NCBI RefSeq assembly: GCF_900107395.1
Contig: NZ_FNPW01000009.1
Coordinates: 111,874 to 175,873, forward strand
Direction of reading: 5' to 3'
DNA from: Pseudomonas sp. NFIX28
GTDB taxonomy: Bacteria; Pseudomonadota; Gammaproteobacteria; Pseudomonadales; Pseudomonadaceae
DNA: 64,000 nt
This document shows, in pieces, positions 51,595 to 59,454 of the stretch. The translations under genes were made by a program, and so were the position numbers. The notes under the pieces were generated by a model. The model made no database searches. It worked only from the letters and a program-made list of their open reading frames with translations, and was not told the origin of the DNA. Position 1 is the first letter of the stretch; every line of letters starts with the position of its first letter.

Positions 51595-52857
51595 ATGCTC
51601 GCCCCCGTACAACTGCTTTCCGCCACTCGCCAGAACCTCTGGCGTCTGACTTTCATCCGCATCCTGGTTCTGGCCGCTCAGGCTGGTTCGGTGGGGCTCG
51701 CCTACTGGTTCGACCTGCTGCCGCTGCCCTGGCTGCAACTGGCCGTCACTCTGGGCCTGTCGCTGATCCTTTGCGCCTTCACCGCCATTCGCCTGCGCAC
51801 CTCGTGGCCGGTCACCGAGCTGGAATATGCCGTGCAGCTGGCTTGCGATTTGTTTATCCACAGCGCCCTGCTGTATTTCTCGGGTGGTTCGACCAACCCC
51901 TTCGTTTCCTATTACCTGGTGCCGCTGACCATCGCCGCCGTGACCTTGCCATGGCGCTATTCGGTGGTCCTTTCCGGCATCGCGCTGACCATGTACACCT
52001 TGCTGCTGGCGCAGTTCTACCCGTTGCAGACTTTCCCCATCGCCCGGGAAAACCTGCAGATCTACGGGATGTGGCTGAGTTTTGCCCTGGCCGCGGCGGT
52101 AATTACCTTCTTCGCCGCGAGAATGGCCGAGGAGCTGCGGCGGCAGGAAGAGTTGCGGGCGATCCGCCGTGAAGAAGGCCTGCGCGACCAGCAGTTGCTG
52201 GCTGTCGCGACCCAGGCTGCTGGCGCGGCCCACGAACTGGGTACTCCCCTGGCGACCATGAGCGTGCTGCTCAAGGAAATGCGCCAGGACCATCTCGACC
52301 CGATGCTGCAGGACGATCTGAGCGTGCTCCAGGACCAGGTCAAGCTGTGCAAGGAAACCCTGCAACAGCTGGTGCGCGCCGCCGAGGCCAATCGCCGGCT
52401 GGCGGTGGAGATGCAGGACGTCACCGTCTGGCTCGACGAAGCGCTGAACCGCTGGCACCTGATGCGTCCCGAAGCCAGTTACCGCTTCCAACTGCTGGGC
52501 AAGGGCCCGATGCCGCGGCTGGCACCGCCGCCGGACTTGACCCAGGCATTGCTCAACCTGCTGAACAATGCCGCAGATGCGTGTCCGGAAGGGCTGGAAG
52601 TGCAGCTGGATTGGGATGCCGAGAACCTGACCATCAGTATTCGCGACCACGGCGCCGGTGTGCCGCTGGCCATCGCCGAGCAGATCGGCAAACCGTTTTT
52701 TACCACCAAGGGCAAAGGTTTCGGCCTGGGCCTGTTTTTGAGCAAAGCCAGCGTGACACGCGCGGGCGGCTCAGTGAAACTCTACAGTCATGAGGAAGGC
52801 GGCACGCTCACCGAGCTGCGCCTGCCCCACGGCGCCCGAGGAGACCAACATGAGTGA
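51595..52857 (+). CDS. roxS: Redox-responsive sensor histidine kinase RoxS (RegB/PrrB type)
   Basis: 420 residues from ATG 51595 with AGGAGA upstream. Five or six membrane segments occupy residues 15-185. The quinone-binding signature GGSTNPF of RegB/PrrB is at about residue 97. The H-box is GAAHELGTPLATMSVLLKEM (His about 213), and the cysteine following it in VKLCKETLQQL corresponds to the redox Cys of RegB. N-box LLNLLNNAADACPEG, G-boxes DHGAGVP and GKGFGLGLFLSKASV. It monitors the respiratory chain; RoxSR in pseudomonads controls cyanide-insensitive and other terminal oxidases. It overlaps roxR by 8 bases. Confidence 0.95.
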   Translation: MLAPVQLLSATRQNLWRLTFIRILVLAAQAGSVGLAYWFDLLPLPWLQLAVTLGLSLILCAFTAIRLRTSWPVTELEYAVQLACDLFIHSALLYFSGGSTNPFVSYYLVPLTIAAVTLPWRYSVVLSGIALTMYTLLLAQFYPLQTFPIARENLQIYGMWLSFALAAAVITFFAARMAEELRRQEELRAIRREEGLRDQQLLAVATQAAGAAHELGTPLATMSVLLKEMRQDHLDPMLQDDLSVLQDQVKLCKETLQQLVRAAEANRRLAVEMQDVTVWLDEALNRWHLMRPEASYRFQLLGKGPMPRLAPPPDLTQALLNLLNNAADACPEGLEVQLDWDAENLTISIRDHGAGVPLAIAEQIGKPFFTTKGKGFGLGLFLSKASVTRAGGSVKLYSHEEGGTLTELRLPHGARGDQHE

Positions 52858-53410
52858 CGAAATCCAAGTCGAAGGCGAAGAACTGCCGCATTTGCTGCTG
52901 GTGGACGACGACGCCACCTTCACCCGGGTGATGGCGCGTGCCATGAGCCGGCGCGGTTTTCGCGTCAGTACCGCCGGCTCCGCCGAGGAAGGCCTGGCCC
53001 TCGCCCAGCAGGACCTGCCCGACTTCGCCGCGCTGGACCTGAAGATGGACGGCGATTCCGGCCTGGTGCTGCTGCCCAAGTTGCTCGAGCTCGATCCGGA
53101 AATGCGCGTGGTGATCCTCACCGGTTATTCGAGCATCGCTACCGCCGTCGAAGCGATCAAGCGCGGCGCCTGCAACTACCTGTGCAAACCGGCCGACGCC
53201 GATGACGTGCTGGCCGCGCTGCTCTCCGAACACGCCGACCTCGACACCCTGGTGCCGGAAAACCCGATGTCGGTGGACCGCCTGCAATGGGAGCACATCC
53301 AGCGGGTGCTGACCGAACACGAAGGCAATATCTCCGCCACGGCCCGCGCCCTGGGCATGCACCGCCGAACCCTGCAGCGCAAGTTGCAGAAGCGCCCCGT
53401 CCGTCGCTGA
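52850..53410 (+). CDS. roxR: Response regulator RoxR (RegA/PrrA type)
   Basis: 186 residues from ATG 52850 inside the end of roxS. Receiver domain (residues 14-130: LLLVDDDATFTRVMARAMSR, phospho-Asp in FAALDLKMDGDSG, VVILTGYSSIATAVEAIKRG, LCKPA) and a C-terminal Fis-type helix-turn-helix (HEGNISATARALGMHRRTLQ, RKLQKRPVRR) as in RegA/ActR. The protein length is the RegA standard. A GAGCCGATC/GATCGGCTC stem at 53451-53474 follows the gene without a U-tract. Confidence 0.95.
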   Translation: MSDEIQVEGEELPHLLLVDDDATFTRVMARAMSRRGFRVSTAGSAEEGLALAQQDLPDFAALDLKMDGDSGLVLLPKLLELDPEMRVVILTGYSSIATAVEAIKRGACNYLCKPADADDVLAALLSEHADLDTLVPENPMSVDRLQWEHIQRVLTEHEGNISATARALGMHRRTLQRKLQKRPVRR

Positions 53411-53503
53411 ACCGCGACTGAACGAATGTCCTCGGGACGAGTGAAAAAGCGAGCCGATCCACTATGATCGGCTCGAGCTTGTCCCCATTCCAATCGAGCC
53501 TTG

Positions 53504-55234
53504 ATGATGAATCAGAACGCTGAATATTCCGCGGTCAACGATACTGTGCGCGGGCAGTTTTTCCGTCGTGTCTGGGACATGACCACGCCTTATTGGCGCA
53601 GTGAGGAGAAGGGCAAGGCCTGGTTGCTGCTGTTCGCGGTGATCGCCCTGACCCTGTTTAGCGTGGCGATCTCGGTGTGGATCAACAGCTGGTACAAGGA
53701 TTTCTACAACGCCCTGCAAAAGAAGGACGAGGCGGCGTTCTGGCAATTGATCCTGTATTTCTGCGGGATTGCCGCGGTGGCCATCCTGGCCGCGGTCTAT
53801 CGGCTTTACCTGACCCAGATGCTGACCATCCGCTGGCGGGCCTGGCTCACCGAAAAGCACTTCGCCCGCTGGCTGGGCAACAAGAATTACTACCAGCTGG
53901 AGCAGGGCGGCTACACCGATAACCCGGACCAGCGGATTTCCGAAGACCTCAACAGCTTCACCAGCAATACCCTGGGGCTCGCCCTGGGCCTGCTGCGTAC
54001 CGTGGTCAGCCTGGTGTCGTTCTCGATCATCCTGTGGGGCGTGTCGGGCAGCATCGAAGTCTTGGGCTATACCATTCCCGGCTACATGTTCTGGTGCGCC
54101 TTGATTTATGCCGCTGTCGGCAGCTGGCTGACGCACCTGATCGGTCGGCGCCTGATCGGCCTGAACAACAACCAGCAACGTTTTGAGGCAGACCTGCGTT
54201 TCTCCATGGTCCGGGTCCGGGAAAACGCCGAGAGCATTGCCCTGTACAACGGCGAGCCGAACGAGAACAAGCGCCTGAGCGGTCGCTTCGGCATGGTCTG
54301 GCACAACTTCTGGGACATCATGAAAGTGTCCAAGCGCCTGACTTTCTTCACCTCGGGCTATGGCCAGATCGCGATCATCTTCCCGTTTATCGTCGCGGCT
54401 CCCCGTTACCTGACCGGCAAGATCGAGCTGGGCGAGCTGATGCAAATCAACTCGGCTTTCGGCAACGTCCAGGAGAACTTCAGCTGGTTCATCACCGCCT
54501 ATTCCGACCTCGCAGCATGGCGCGCCACCTGTGACCGTCTGCTGAGCTTCCGCCAGGCCATGGATGAAAACGAAGAGCGCGCGCCGGCCATCGACGTGCA
54601 GAGCCAAGGCGAAACCCTGCAAGTGCATAACCTCGGCCTGGACCTGGCGGACGGTCGGCACCTGCTGGCGGGGGCCGAAATGACTGTGAACCCCGGTGAG
54701 CGGCTGATGCTCAGCGGCCGTTCCGGCAGTGGCAAAAGTACCCTGCTGCGGGCGATGGGCCGGCTCTGGCCGGCCGGCCATGGCAGCATTCGCATGCCTG
54801 CCGAGCGTTATCTGTTCCTGCCGCAGAAGCCTTACCTGCCGATCGGCAGCCTGCGCGAGGCCTTGAGTTATCCACAGTCGGGCGATACCTACCCGCAGGA
54901 GCGTTATGCACAGGTGCTGGAAACCTGCCGTCTGCCGCATCTGGTGGCTCGCCTGGATGAAAGCAATCACTGGCAGCGCATGCTGTCGCCGGGTGAGCAG
55001 CAGCGCCTGGCCTTTGCCCGGGCGCTGCTCTACGCACCGCAATGGCTGTACATGGATGAAGCCACCTCGGCCATGGACGAAGAGGACGAAGCGTCCTTGT
55101 ACCAGGCGCTGATCGACCAGCTTCCAGGGCTGAGCATCGTCAGTGTCGGGCATCGCAGCAGCCTCAAGCGCTTCCACCCGCGGCACATCCGCATCGAGCG
55201 CGGGCATCTGGTCGACCAGGCGGTGACGGTGTAG
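53504..55234 (+). CDS. ABC transporter, fused permease/ATPase of the SbmA/YddA family
   Basis: 576 residues from the first of two ATGs (53504; 53507 equally possible; no good Shine-Dalgarno). The membrane half (residues 1-330) has the SbmA/BacA-like motifs: YWRSEEKGKAWLLLFAVIAL, NSWYKDFYNALQKKDEAAFW, WRAWLTEKHFARWLGNKNYY, NPDQRISEDLNSFT. The ATPase half has Walker A GRSGSGKST near residue 405, LPQKPYLPIGSLREAL, signature LSPGEQQRLAFARAL and Walker B WLYMDEATSAMDEED, switch VGHRSSL. The substrate is unknown; relatives include vitamin B12 and peptide transporters. Single-gene unit. Confidence 0.9.
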   Translation: MMNQNAEYSAVNDTVRGQFFRRVWDMTTPYWRSEEKGKAWLLLFAVIALTLFSVAISVWINSWYKDFYNALQKKDEAAFWQLILYFCGIAAVAILAAVYRLYLTQMLTIRWRAWLTEKHFARWLGNKNYYQLEQGGYTDNPDQRISEDLNSFTSNTLGLALGLLRTVVSLVSFSIILWGVSGSIEVLGYTIPGYMFWCALIYAAVGSWLTHLIGRRLIGLNNNQQRFEADLRFSMVRVRENAESIALYNGEPNENKRLSGRFGMVWHNFWDIMKVSKRLTFFTSGYGQIAIIFPFIVAAPRYLTGKIELGELMQINSAFGNVQENFSWFITAYSDLAAWRATCDRLLSFRQAMDENEERAPAIDVQSQGETLQVHNLGLDLADGRHLLAGAEMTVNPGERLMLSGRSGSGKSTLLRAMGRLWPAGHGSIRMPAERYLFLPQKPYLPIGSLREALSYPQSGDTYPQERYAQVLETCRLPHLVARLDESNHWQRMLSPGEQQRLAFARALLYAPQWLYMDEATSAMDEEDEASLYQALIDQLPGLSIVSVGHRSSLKRFHPRHIRIERGHLVDQAVTV

Positions 55235-55301
55235 TCAACAGTGATCGTACAACTCGGCTGAGCTATGATGCGTCATCAGTTTTCGGAGAAAGATCTTCAC
55301 C

Positions 55302-56051
55302 ATGGACAACCAGAACACGGCGCCCCGCCTTCCACGCAAGCGTCGTAGCCTCGCCCAGGAACTGGTGACCGTGCTCTCGGAGCAGATCCGCGACGGTCAG
55401 CTCAAGCGCGGTGACAAGTTGCCCACCGAGTCGGCGATCATGGAGGCCCATGGCGTCAGCCGGACGGTGGTGCGCGAGGCCATTTCCCGGTTGCAGGCCG
55501 CCGGCCAGGTGGAAACCCGCCACGGCATCGGCACCTTTGTGCTCGACACGCCGAGCCCGAGCGGTTTCCGGATCGACCCGGCGACCGTGGTGACCTTGCG
55601 CGATGTGCTGGCGATCCTGGAGTTGCGTATCAGCCTGGAAGTGGAGTCGGCCGGGCTGGCCGCGCAGCGACGCAGTACGGAGCAACTGGCGGCAATGCGC
55701 GCGGCACTGGATGCCCTCAATGAGAGCGCGGCCCACGACAGCGATGCGGTGGCTTCGGATTTCCAGTTCCACCTGCAGATCGCCCTGGCTACGGGCAACC
55801 GCTATTTCACCGACATCATGACCCATCTGGGAACCAGCATCATTCCGCGCACCCGCCTGAATTCGGCGCGCCTGGCCCACGACGATCAGCAGCATTACAT
55901 GAGCCGCCTGAGCCGTGAGCACGAAGAAATCTATGAAGCCATTGCCCGCCAGGATTCGGATGCAGCCCGAGCGGCCATGCGCCTGCACCTGACCAACAGC
56001 CGCGAACGGCTGCGCCATGCCCATGAAGAGGCCCAGGCTCAGCGCGGCTGA
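55302..56051 (+). CDS. GntR-family regulator with FCD domain, probable galactarate/glucarate regulator
   Basis: 249 residues from ATG 55302. N-terminal winged helix (SLAQELVTVLSEQIRDGQLK, GDKLPTESAIMEAHGVSRTV, VREAISRLQAAGQVETRHGI) and C-terminal FCD ligand-binding domain (RISLEVESAGLAAQRRSTEQ, SDFQFHLQIALATGNRYFTD, SRLSREHEEIYEAIARQDSD), with Asp and three His typical of the metal-assisted acid site. It faces toward kdgD-garD, the expected target, but is separated from it by tandem repeats and two opposite genes. A dyad over the kdgD promoter is the likely operator. Confidence 0.85.
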   Translation: MDNQNTAPRLPRKRRSLAQELVTVLSEQIRDGQLKRGDKLPTESAIMEAHGVSRTVVREAISRLQAAGQVETRHGIGTFVLDTPSPSGFRIDPATVVTLRDVLAILELRISLEVESAGLAAQRRSTEQLAAMRAALDALNESAAHDSDAVASDFQFHLQIALATGNRYFTDIMTHLGTSIIPRTRLNSARLAHDDQQHYMSRLSREHEEIYEAIARQDSDAARAAMRLHLTNSRERLRHAHEEAQAQRG

Positions 56052-56370
56052 ATGTAATGGGGGCCAGGCCGGGGAGGGGTGGCGGCTGTGGTTGCGTGAT
56101 CGCGGGCAAGCCTCGCTCCTACGGAGGGCTGGCGGTGTTTTTTGTGGGGTAGGTTGCGCGGGTGAATGTAATGGGCGCCAGGCCGGGGAGGTTTGGCGGC
56201 TGTGGTTGCGTGATCGCGGGCAAGCCTCGCTCCTACGGAGGGCTGGTGGTGTTTTTTGTGGGGTAGGTTGCGCGGGTGAATGTAATTGGCGCCAGGCCGG
56301 GGAGGTTTGGCGGCTGTGGTTGCGTTATCGCGGGCAAGCCTCGCTCCTACGGAAGGCTGGTGATGTTTCT
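56050..56370 (+). repeat. Three 114-bp tandem repeats with REP half-sites
   Basis: Units start at 56050, 56164 and 56278 (exact 114-bp step); the third is incomplete. Each has GAATGTAAT(G/T)G, GCCAGGCCGGGGAGG, TGGCGGCTGTGGTTGCGT and CGCGGGCAAGCCTCGCTCCT. The first unit begins within the stop codon of the GntR gene. A further opposite-facing REP half (GTAGGAGCGAAGCTTGCTCG) follows at 56371. Confidence 0.9.
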
Positions 56371-56398
56371 GTAGGAGCGAAGCTTGCTCGCGATGCTT

Positions 56399-56590
56399 TT
56401 AGCGGGCGTTGAGAATCGAGCGATCCACCCTCACAGCCAATTGCCCGGCACCGGGCTTGGCATCGAAGGCCACGCGCCCTTGCTTGTCGACGGTTGCCCG
56501 CGCGACGGGAGCGCCGTTGACCAGCAGTTCCAGGGGCGCGCCCTGCAGGGATTGGCCCGAGGCCAGTTCAAGAGTCAGTTTGATAGCCAT
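56399..56590 (-). CDS. Small partner protein of the phospholipase-like gene
   Basis: 63 residues from ATG 56590, 8 nt after AAGGA and 13 nt after the stop of the larger gene, so very probably cotranslated. The sequence starts MAIKLTLELASGQSLQGAPL and contains alternating hydrophobic residues (ELLVNGAPVARATV, RVAFDA, GQLAVRVDRSIL), predicted to be a small all-beta fold similar in layout to a carboxypeptidase-regulatory or Ig-like module. No signal peptide. Function unknown; candidate chaperone, inhibitor/immunity partner or subunit. Confidence 0.7.
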   Translation of the reverse strand: MAIKLTLELASGQSLQGAPLELLVNGAPVARATVDKQGRVAFDAKPGAGQLAVRVDRSILNAR

Positions 56591-56603
56591 GTCGATGTCC
56601 TTA

Positions 56604-58241
56604 TCAGGCATTGCGGTCGATGTAAGTGGTGGCGGTCTTGTCGATCGAGGCGATCAGTTCCGGCGAGCCGCCGCGGAACTGGCGGAAGATATTGCGCCCG
56701 CTGGAAGCGCTGCTGGTGTCCACCGGCACATTCAGCGTTGGCTGGAAGCGTTCGTTCAGTTCGGCATACGCCGACCAGGGGCCGATGTACGACTCATTCA
56801 AGCCATTGGTGTAGCTGAAGGCATAACGTACGGCATTGCCCGGCAGCCAGTTGGGCTCGCTGGGTGTCTGGCTCTGCCAGCCGTCGGCCTGGATGCCGGG
56901 AGCAAGCGTCGGTGCTTCCAGGTAGCCCGCCGGTTTGTTGGGCGTGTAGTCCTTGAGCAACAGGTAGGTGCTCCAACCCCACCAGTTATCGATGGTTTTC
57001 GTATCGTTCAGGTTGTTCACGTCGCTGCGTCGCAGCACCTTGTCGCCCTGCATGACGAACAGCGGTGAAAAGTTGCCGCTCTTCGCTGCGTTCAGGTCTG
57101 GCAGCAGCTTCAGTGCCGCGAAGCTGCCGGGCGCCGGGGCCGCGCCGCTGAGGTAGCTTTCGAAAATCTCGTCCGCGGAACGTTGAACCGCCAGTTTCAC
57201 CTGCTTGCGGTTGGCGCTGTCGATGGTGTCGAAGTAACGCTTGTCGCCATAGGCATGCCAGCGATCGCCCTGGGCATTGCTGACATCGAGGCCGAACTTG
57301 CTGTCTTCGTCATGCATGAAGCGGGTGATCAGCGAACCGAGATCGCTCGGCGTGACCACCGCCGCCAGTTGCTTGCGCGGCACCCGCACATGGCCGGCGG
57401 AGAACAGGTCGGTAAGGAAGTGGTCGGCGAAGGCGTTCATCGCGTAGGCCAGCTCCAGCTGCTTTTCGTCGGCATTCTTGTGCGCCAGCACCGCTTGCTC
57501 CAGGGCTGCGGTGTGCCCGGCGACATAGGCCAGCAACGCCCATTCGCCGAAGTGGTCGGCATTGTTGGCCGCCAGCTTCAGGTAGCGCCCCAAGGGGAAC
57601 AGCGCCGAGGCGAAACTGCCGCCACCGGTGATCCGGTTCCACTCTTCGGACAACGTATCTCCCAAGGCGTCATAAGCCTCGTGGGGTTGCCTGCCGTCCT
57701 TGAGTGCCTGGTTAGCGGCGGCGATTTCCTTCTGCATTACTGCGAGAATCTGTTTCGCCTCGTCCCTGGCCGTCGGTAGCACGGCGAGCGAGTTGAACGC
57801 GGCGGTAAAACGCTGCAAACGTTCCGTCGGCGTCGCGCCTTCGCAGATCGGCTGGTCGGGGATGCCATAGAAATCGCCACCCAGCGCCACCACCTGGCCA
57901 TAGGTCAGGGCCAGGCCGTTGGGCAGGTGCAATTCGACCTGCCAGGCGGGAATCCCCGGGGCGTCCTTGACGAAGCGCAACAAGGTGGCGTCGCCGATAG
58001 CAGTGTGTTCACCGCCCTCGAAACGCAGCTGGGGCAAGGTGTTGAGGTTTTTCTGCGGTGCTGCGGGGAAGATCCCGGGCTTGTGGTACTTGATGGTGTG
58101 ATGACCGTCGGCGATCAGCACCAGGTGATCGCCATCACCGGCAATGGCAATGCCGCGTTCGCTGAAAAGGCTGTCCAGATCGGCTACGACCTGGCTTTTG
58201 TGTTGCAGCTGTTCCCGCTGCTGAGTAGGTAGACCTGACAT
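56604..58241 (-). CDS. Putative zinc-dependent phospholipase C-like protein under a LexA box
   Basis: 545 residues from ATG 58241 with AAGGAG; the frame is open 78 bases further up but through the promoter. No signal peptide. The zinc-hydrolase signature is suggested by His-x3-Asp-x5-His in MNAFADHFLTDLFSAGHVRV (about residues 285-300) followed by RFMHDEDSKFGLDV, echoing the H-x3-D-x6-H and H-x3-E ligands of the PLC/S1-P1 superfamily; N-terminal GGEHTAIGDATLLRFV and TYGQVVALGGDFYGIPD also look conserved. The C-terminal third has YLEAPTLAPGIQADGWQSQT and is rich in Trp, Asn and Tyr. Family assignment is by motif only. Two genes form an isolated leftward unit. Confidence 0.65.
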   Translation of the reverse strand: MSGLPTQQREQLQHKSQVVADLDSLFSERGIAIAGDGDHLVLIADGHHTIKYHKPGIFPAAPQKNLNTLPQLRFEGGEHTAIGDATLLRFVKDAPGIPAWQVELHLPNGLALTYGQVVALGGDFYGIPDQPICEGATPTERLQRFTAAFNSLAVLPTARDEAKQILAVMQKEIAAANQALKDGRQPHEAYDALGDTLSEEWNRITGGGSFASALFPLGRYLKLAANNADHFGEWALLAYVAGHTAALEQAVLAHKNADEKQLELAYAMNAFADHFLTDLFSAGHVRVPRKQLAAVVTPSDLGSLITRFMHDEDSKFGLDVSNAQGDRWHAYGDKRYFDTIDSANRKQVKLAVQRSADEIFESYLSGAAPAPGSFAALKLLPDLNAAKSGNFSPLFVMQGDKVLRRSDVNNLNDTKTIDNWWGWSTYLLLKDYTPNKPAGYLEAPTLAPGIQADGWQSQTPSEPNWLPGNAVRYAFSYTNGLNESYIGPWSAYAELNERFQPTLNVPVDTSSASSGRNIFRQFRGGSPELIASIDKTATTYIDRNA

Positions 58242-58282
58242 TTCTAGCTCCTTGATATGTCGTAGGTAGTTCGGATAATTAA

Positions 58283-58298
58283 CTGTATGCATATACAG
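58283..58298 (-). promoter_or_regulatory. LexA (SOS) box
   Basis: CTGTATGCATATACAG: CTG-N10-CAG with 14 of 16 bases matching the consensus CTGTATATATATACAG, and flanking AA/TT symmetrical as well. It lies 41 bases upstream of the phospholipase-like gene, where a repressor would cover its promoter. Confidence 0.75.
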
Positions 58299-58383
58299 TT
58301 GTTTTTGAGCATAAAGCAAAATCTCGAAGCGTCAAGCAGGCATTTTTTGCCGCGCATTTTTTGTGGTGGCTGACGAATTGCGG

Positions 58384-58423
58384 TTGACGATTGTTTTTTA
58401 AGTTGTACGATGACTTATAACTT
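58384..58423 (+). promoter_or_regulatory. kdgD promoter with overlapping operator candidate
   Basis: TTGACG (58384-58389), 16 bases, TACGAT (58406-58411) form a sigma-70 promoter. An imperfect inverted repeat with AAGTT/AACTT ends and a TTGTACGATGACTTATAA core (58400-58423) covers the -10, as expected for repression by the GntR-FCD protein encoded at 55302. Confidence 0.5.
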
Positions 58424-58476
58424 CGGCCAAGGCTGATGTGTTTTTCATCACAATGTGCGTCCAGGGTGTTCGAATA

Positions 58477-59388
58477 ATGAATCCACAAGAACTGAAGTCC
58501 ATCCTCTCCTCCGGCCTGCTGTCTTTCCCGGTGACCGATTTCAATGCCCAGGGCGATTTCCATCGCGCGGGCTATATCAAGCGCCTGGAATGGCTGGCCC
58601 CTTACGGCGCCTCGGCACTGTTCGCCGCGGGCGGCACCGGTGAGTTTTTCTCCCTGGCGGCCAGCGAGTATTCGGAAATCATCAAGACCGCAGTCGACAC
58701 CTGCGCCACCAGCGTGCCGATCCTGGCCGGCGTCGGCGGTTCGACCCGCCAGGCCATCGAGTACGCCCAGGAGGCCGAGCGCCTGGGCGCCAAGGGTTTG
58801 CTGTTGTTGCCGCACTACCTGACCGAGGCGAGCCAGGATGGGGTCGCCGCTCATGTGGAGGCCGTGTGCAAATCGGTGAAGATCGGGGTGGTGGTCTATA
58901 ACCGCAACGTCTGCCGTCTGACCGCGCCGTTGCTGGAACGCCTAGCCGAGCGCTGCCCGAACCTGATCGGCTACAAGGATGGCCTGGGCGACATCGAGTT
59001 GATGGTGTCGATCCGTCGCCGCCTGGGCGATCGCTTCAGCTACCTGGGCGGCCTGCCGACCGCCGAAGTCTATGCGGCGGCCTACAAGGCCCTGGGTGTG
59101 CCGGTGTATTCGTCGGCGGTGTTCAACTTCATCCCCAAGACCGCGATGGATTTCTACCACGCCATCGCCCGCGAAGATCACGCCACGGTCGGCAAGATCA
59201 TCGACGACTTCTTCTTGCCCTACCTGGACATTCGCAACCGCAAGGCCGGTTATGCCGTGAGCATCGTCAAGGCCGGGGCCCGCATTGTCGGCCATGACGC
59301 AGGCCCGGTGCGGGCGCCGCTGACCGACTTGTTGCCAGAAGAATATGAAGCGCTGGCGGCGTTGATCGACGCCCAGGGCGCGCAGTAA
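58477..59388 (+). CDS. kdgD: 5-dehydro-4-deoxyglucarate dehydratase
   Basis: 303 residues from ATG 58477 (MNPQELKSILSSGLLSFPVT), the exact family start; the Shine-Dalgarno is poor. DHDPS/NAL aldolase family: FAAGGTGEFFSLAASEYSEI, VPILAGVGGSTRQAIEYAQE, the Schiff-base Lys in LIGYKDGLGDIEL (about residue 167) and YSSAVFNFIPKTAMDFYHAI. It dehydrates and decarboxylates 5-keto-4-deoxyglucarate to 2-oxoglutarate semialdehyde. First gene of the rightward catabolic cluster. Confidence 0.96.
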   Translation: MNPQELKSILSSGLLSFPVTDFNAQGDFHRAGYIKRLEWLAPYGASALFAAGGTGEFFSLAASEYSEIIKTAVDTCATSVPILAGVGGSTRQAIEYAQEAERLGAKGLLLLPHYLTEASQDGVAAHVEAVCKSVKIGVVVYNRNVCRLTAPLLERLAERCPNLIGYKDGLGDIELMVSIRRRLGDRFSYLGGLPTAEVYAAAYKALGVPVYSSAVFNFIPKTAMDFYHAIAREDHATVGKIIDDFFLPYLDIRNRKAGYAVSIVKAGARIVGHDAGPVRAPLTDLLPEEYEALAALIDAQGAQ

Positions 59389-59398
59389 TCCATTGCGG

Positions 59399-59424
59399 GG
59401 CCGCTGAGCAATCAGCGGCCTTTT
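59399..59424 (+). terminator. Stem-loop with U-tract between kdgD and the dehydrogenase gene
   Basis: GGCCGCTGA-GCAA-TCAGCGGCC followed by TTTT. Because the following gene is in the same operon it may be partial, lowering distal expression. Confidence 0.7.
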
Positions 59425-59454
59425 GCGTAAGGCTTTTGTATAAGGAGAGGGCGC

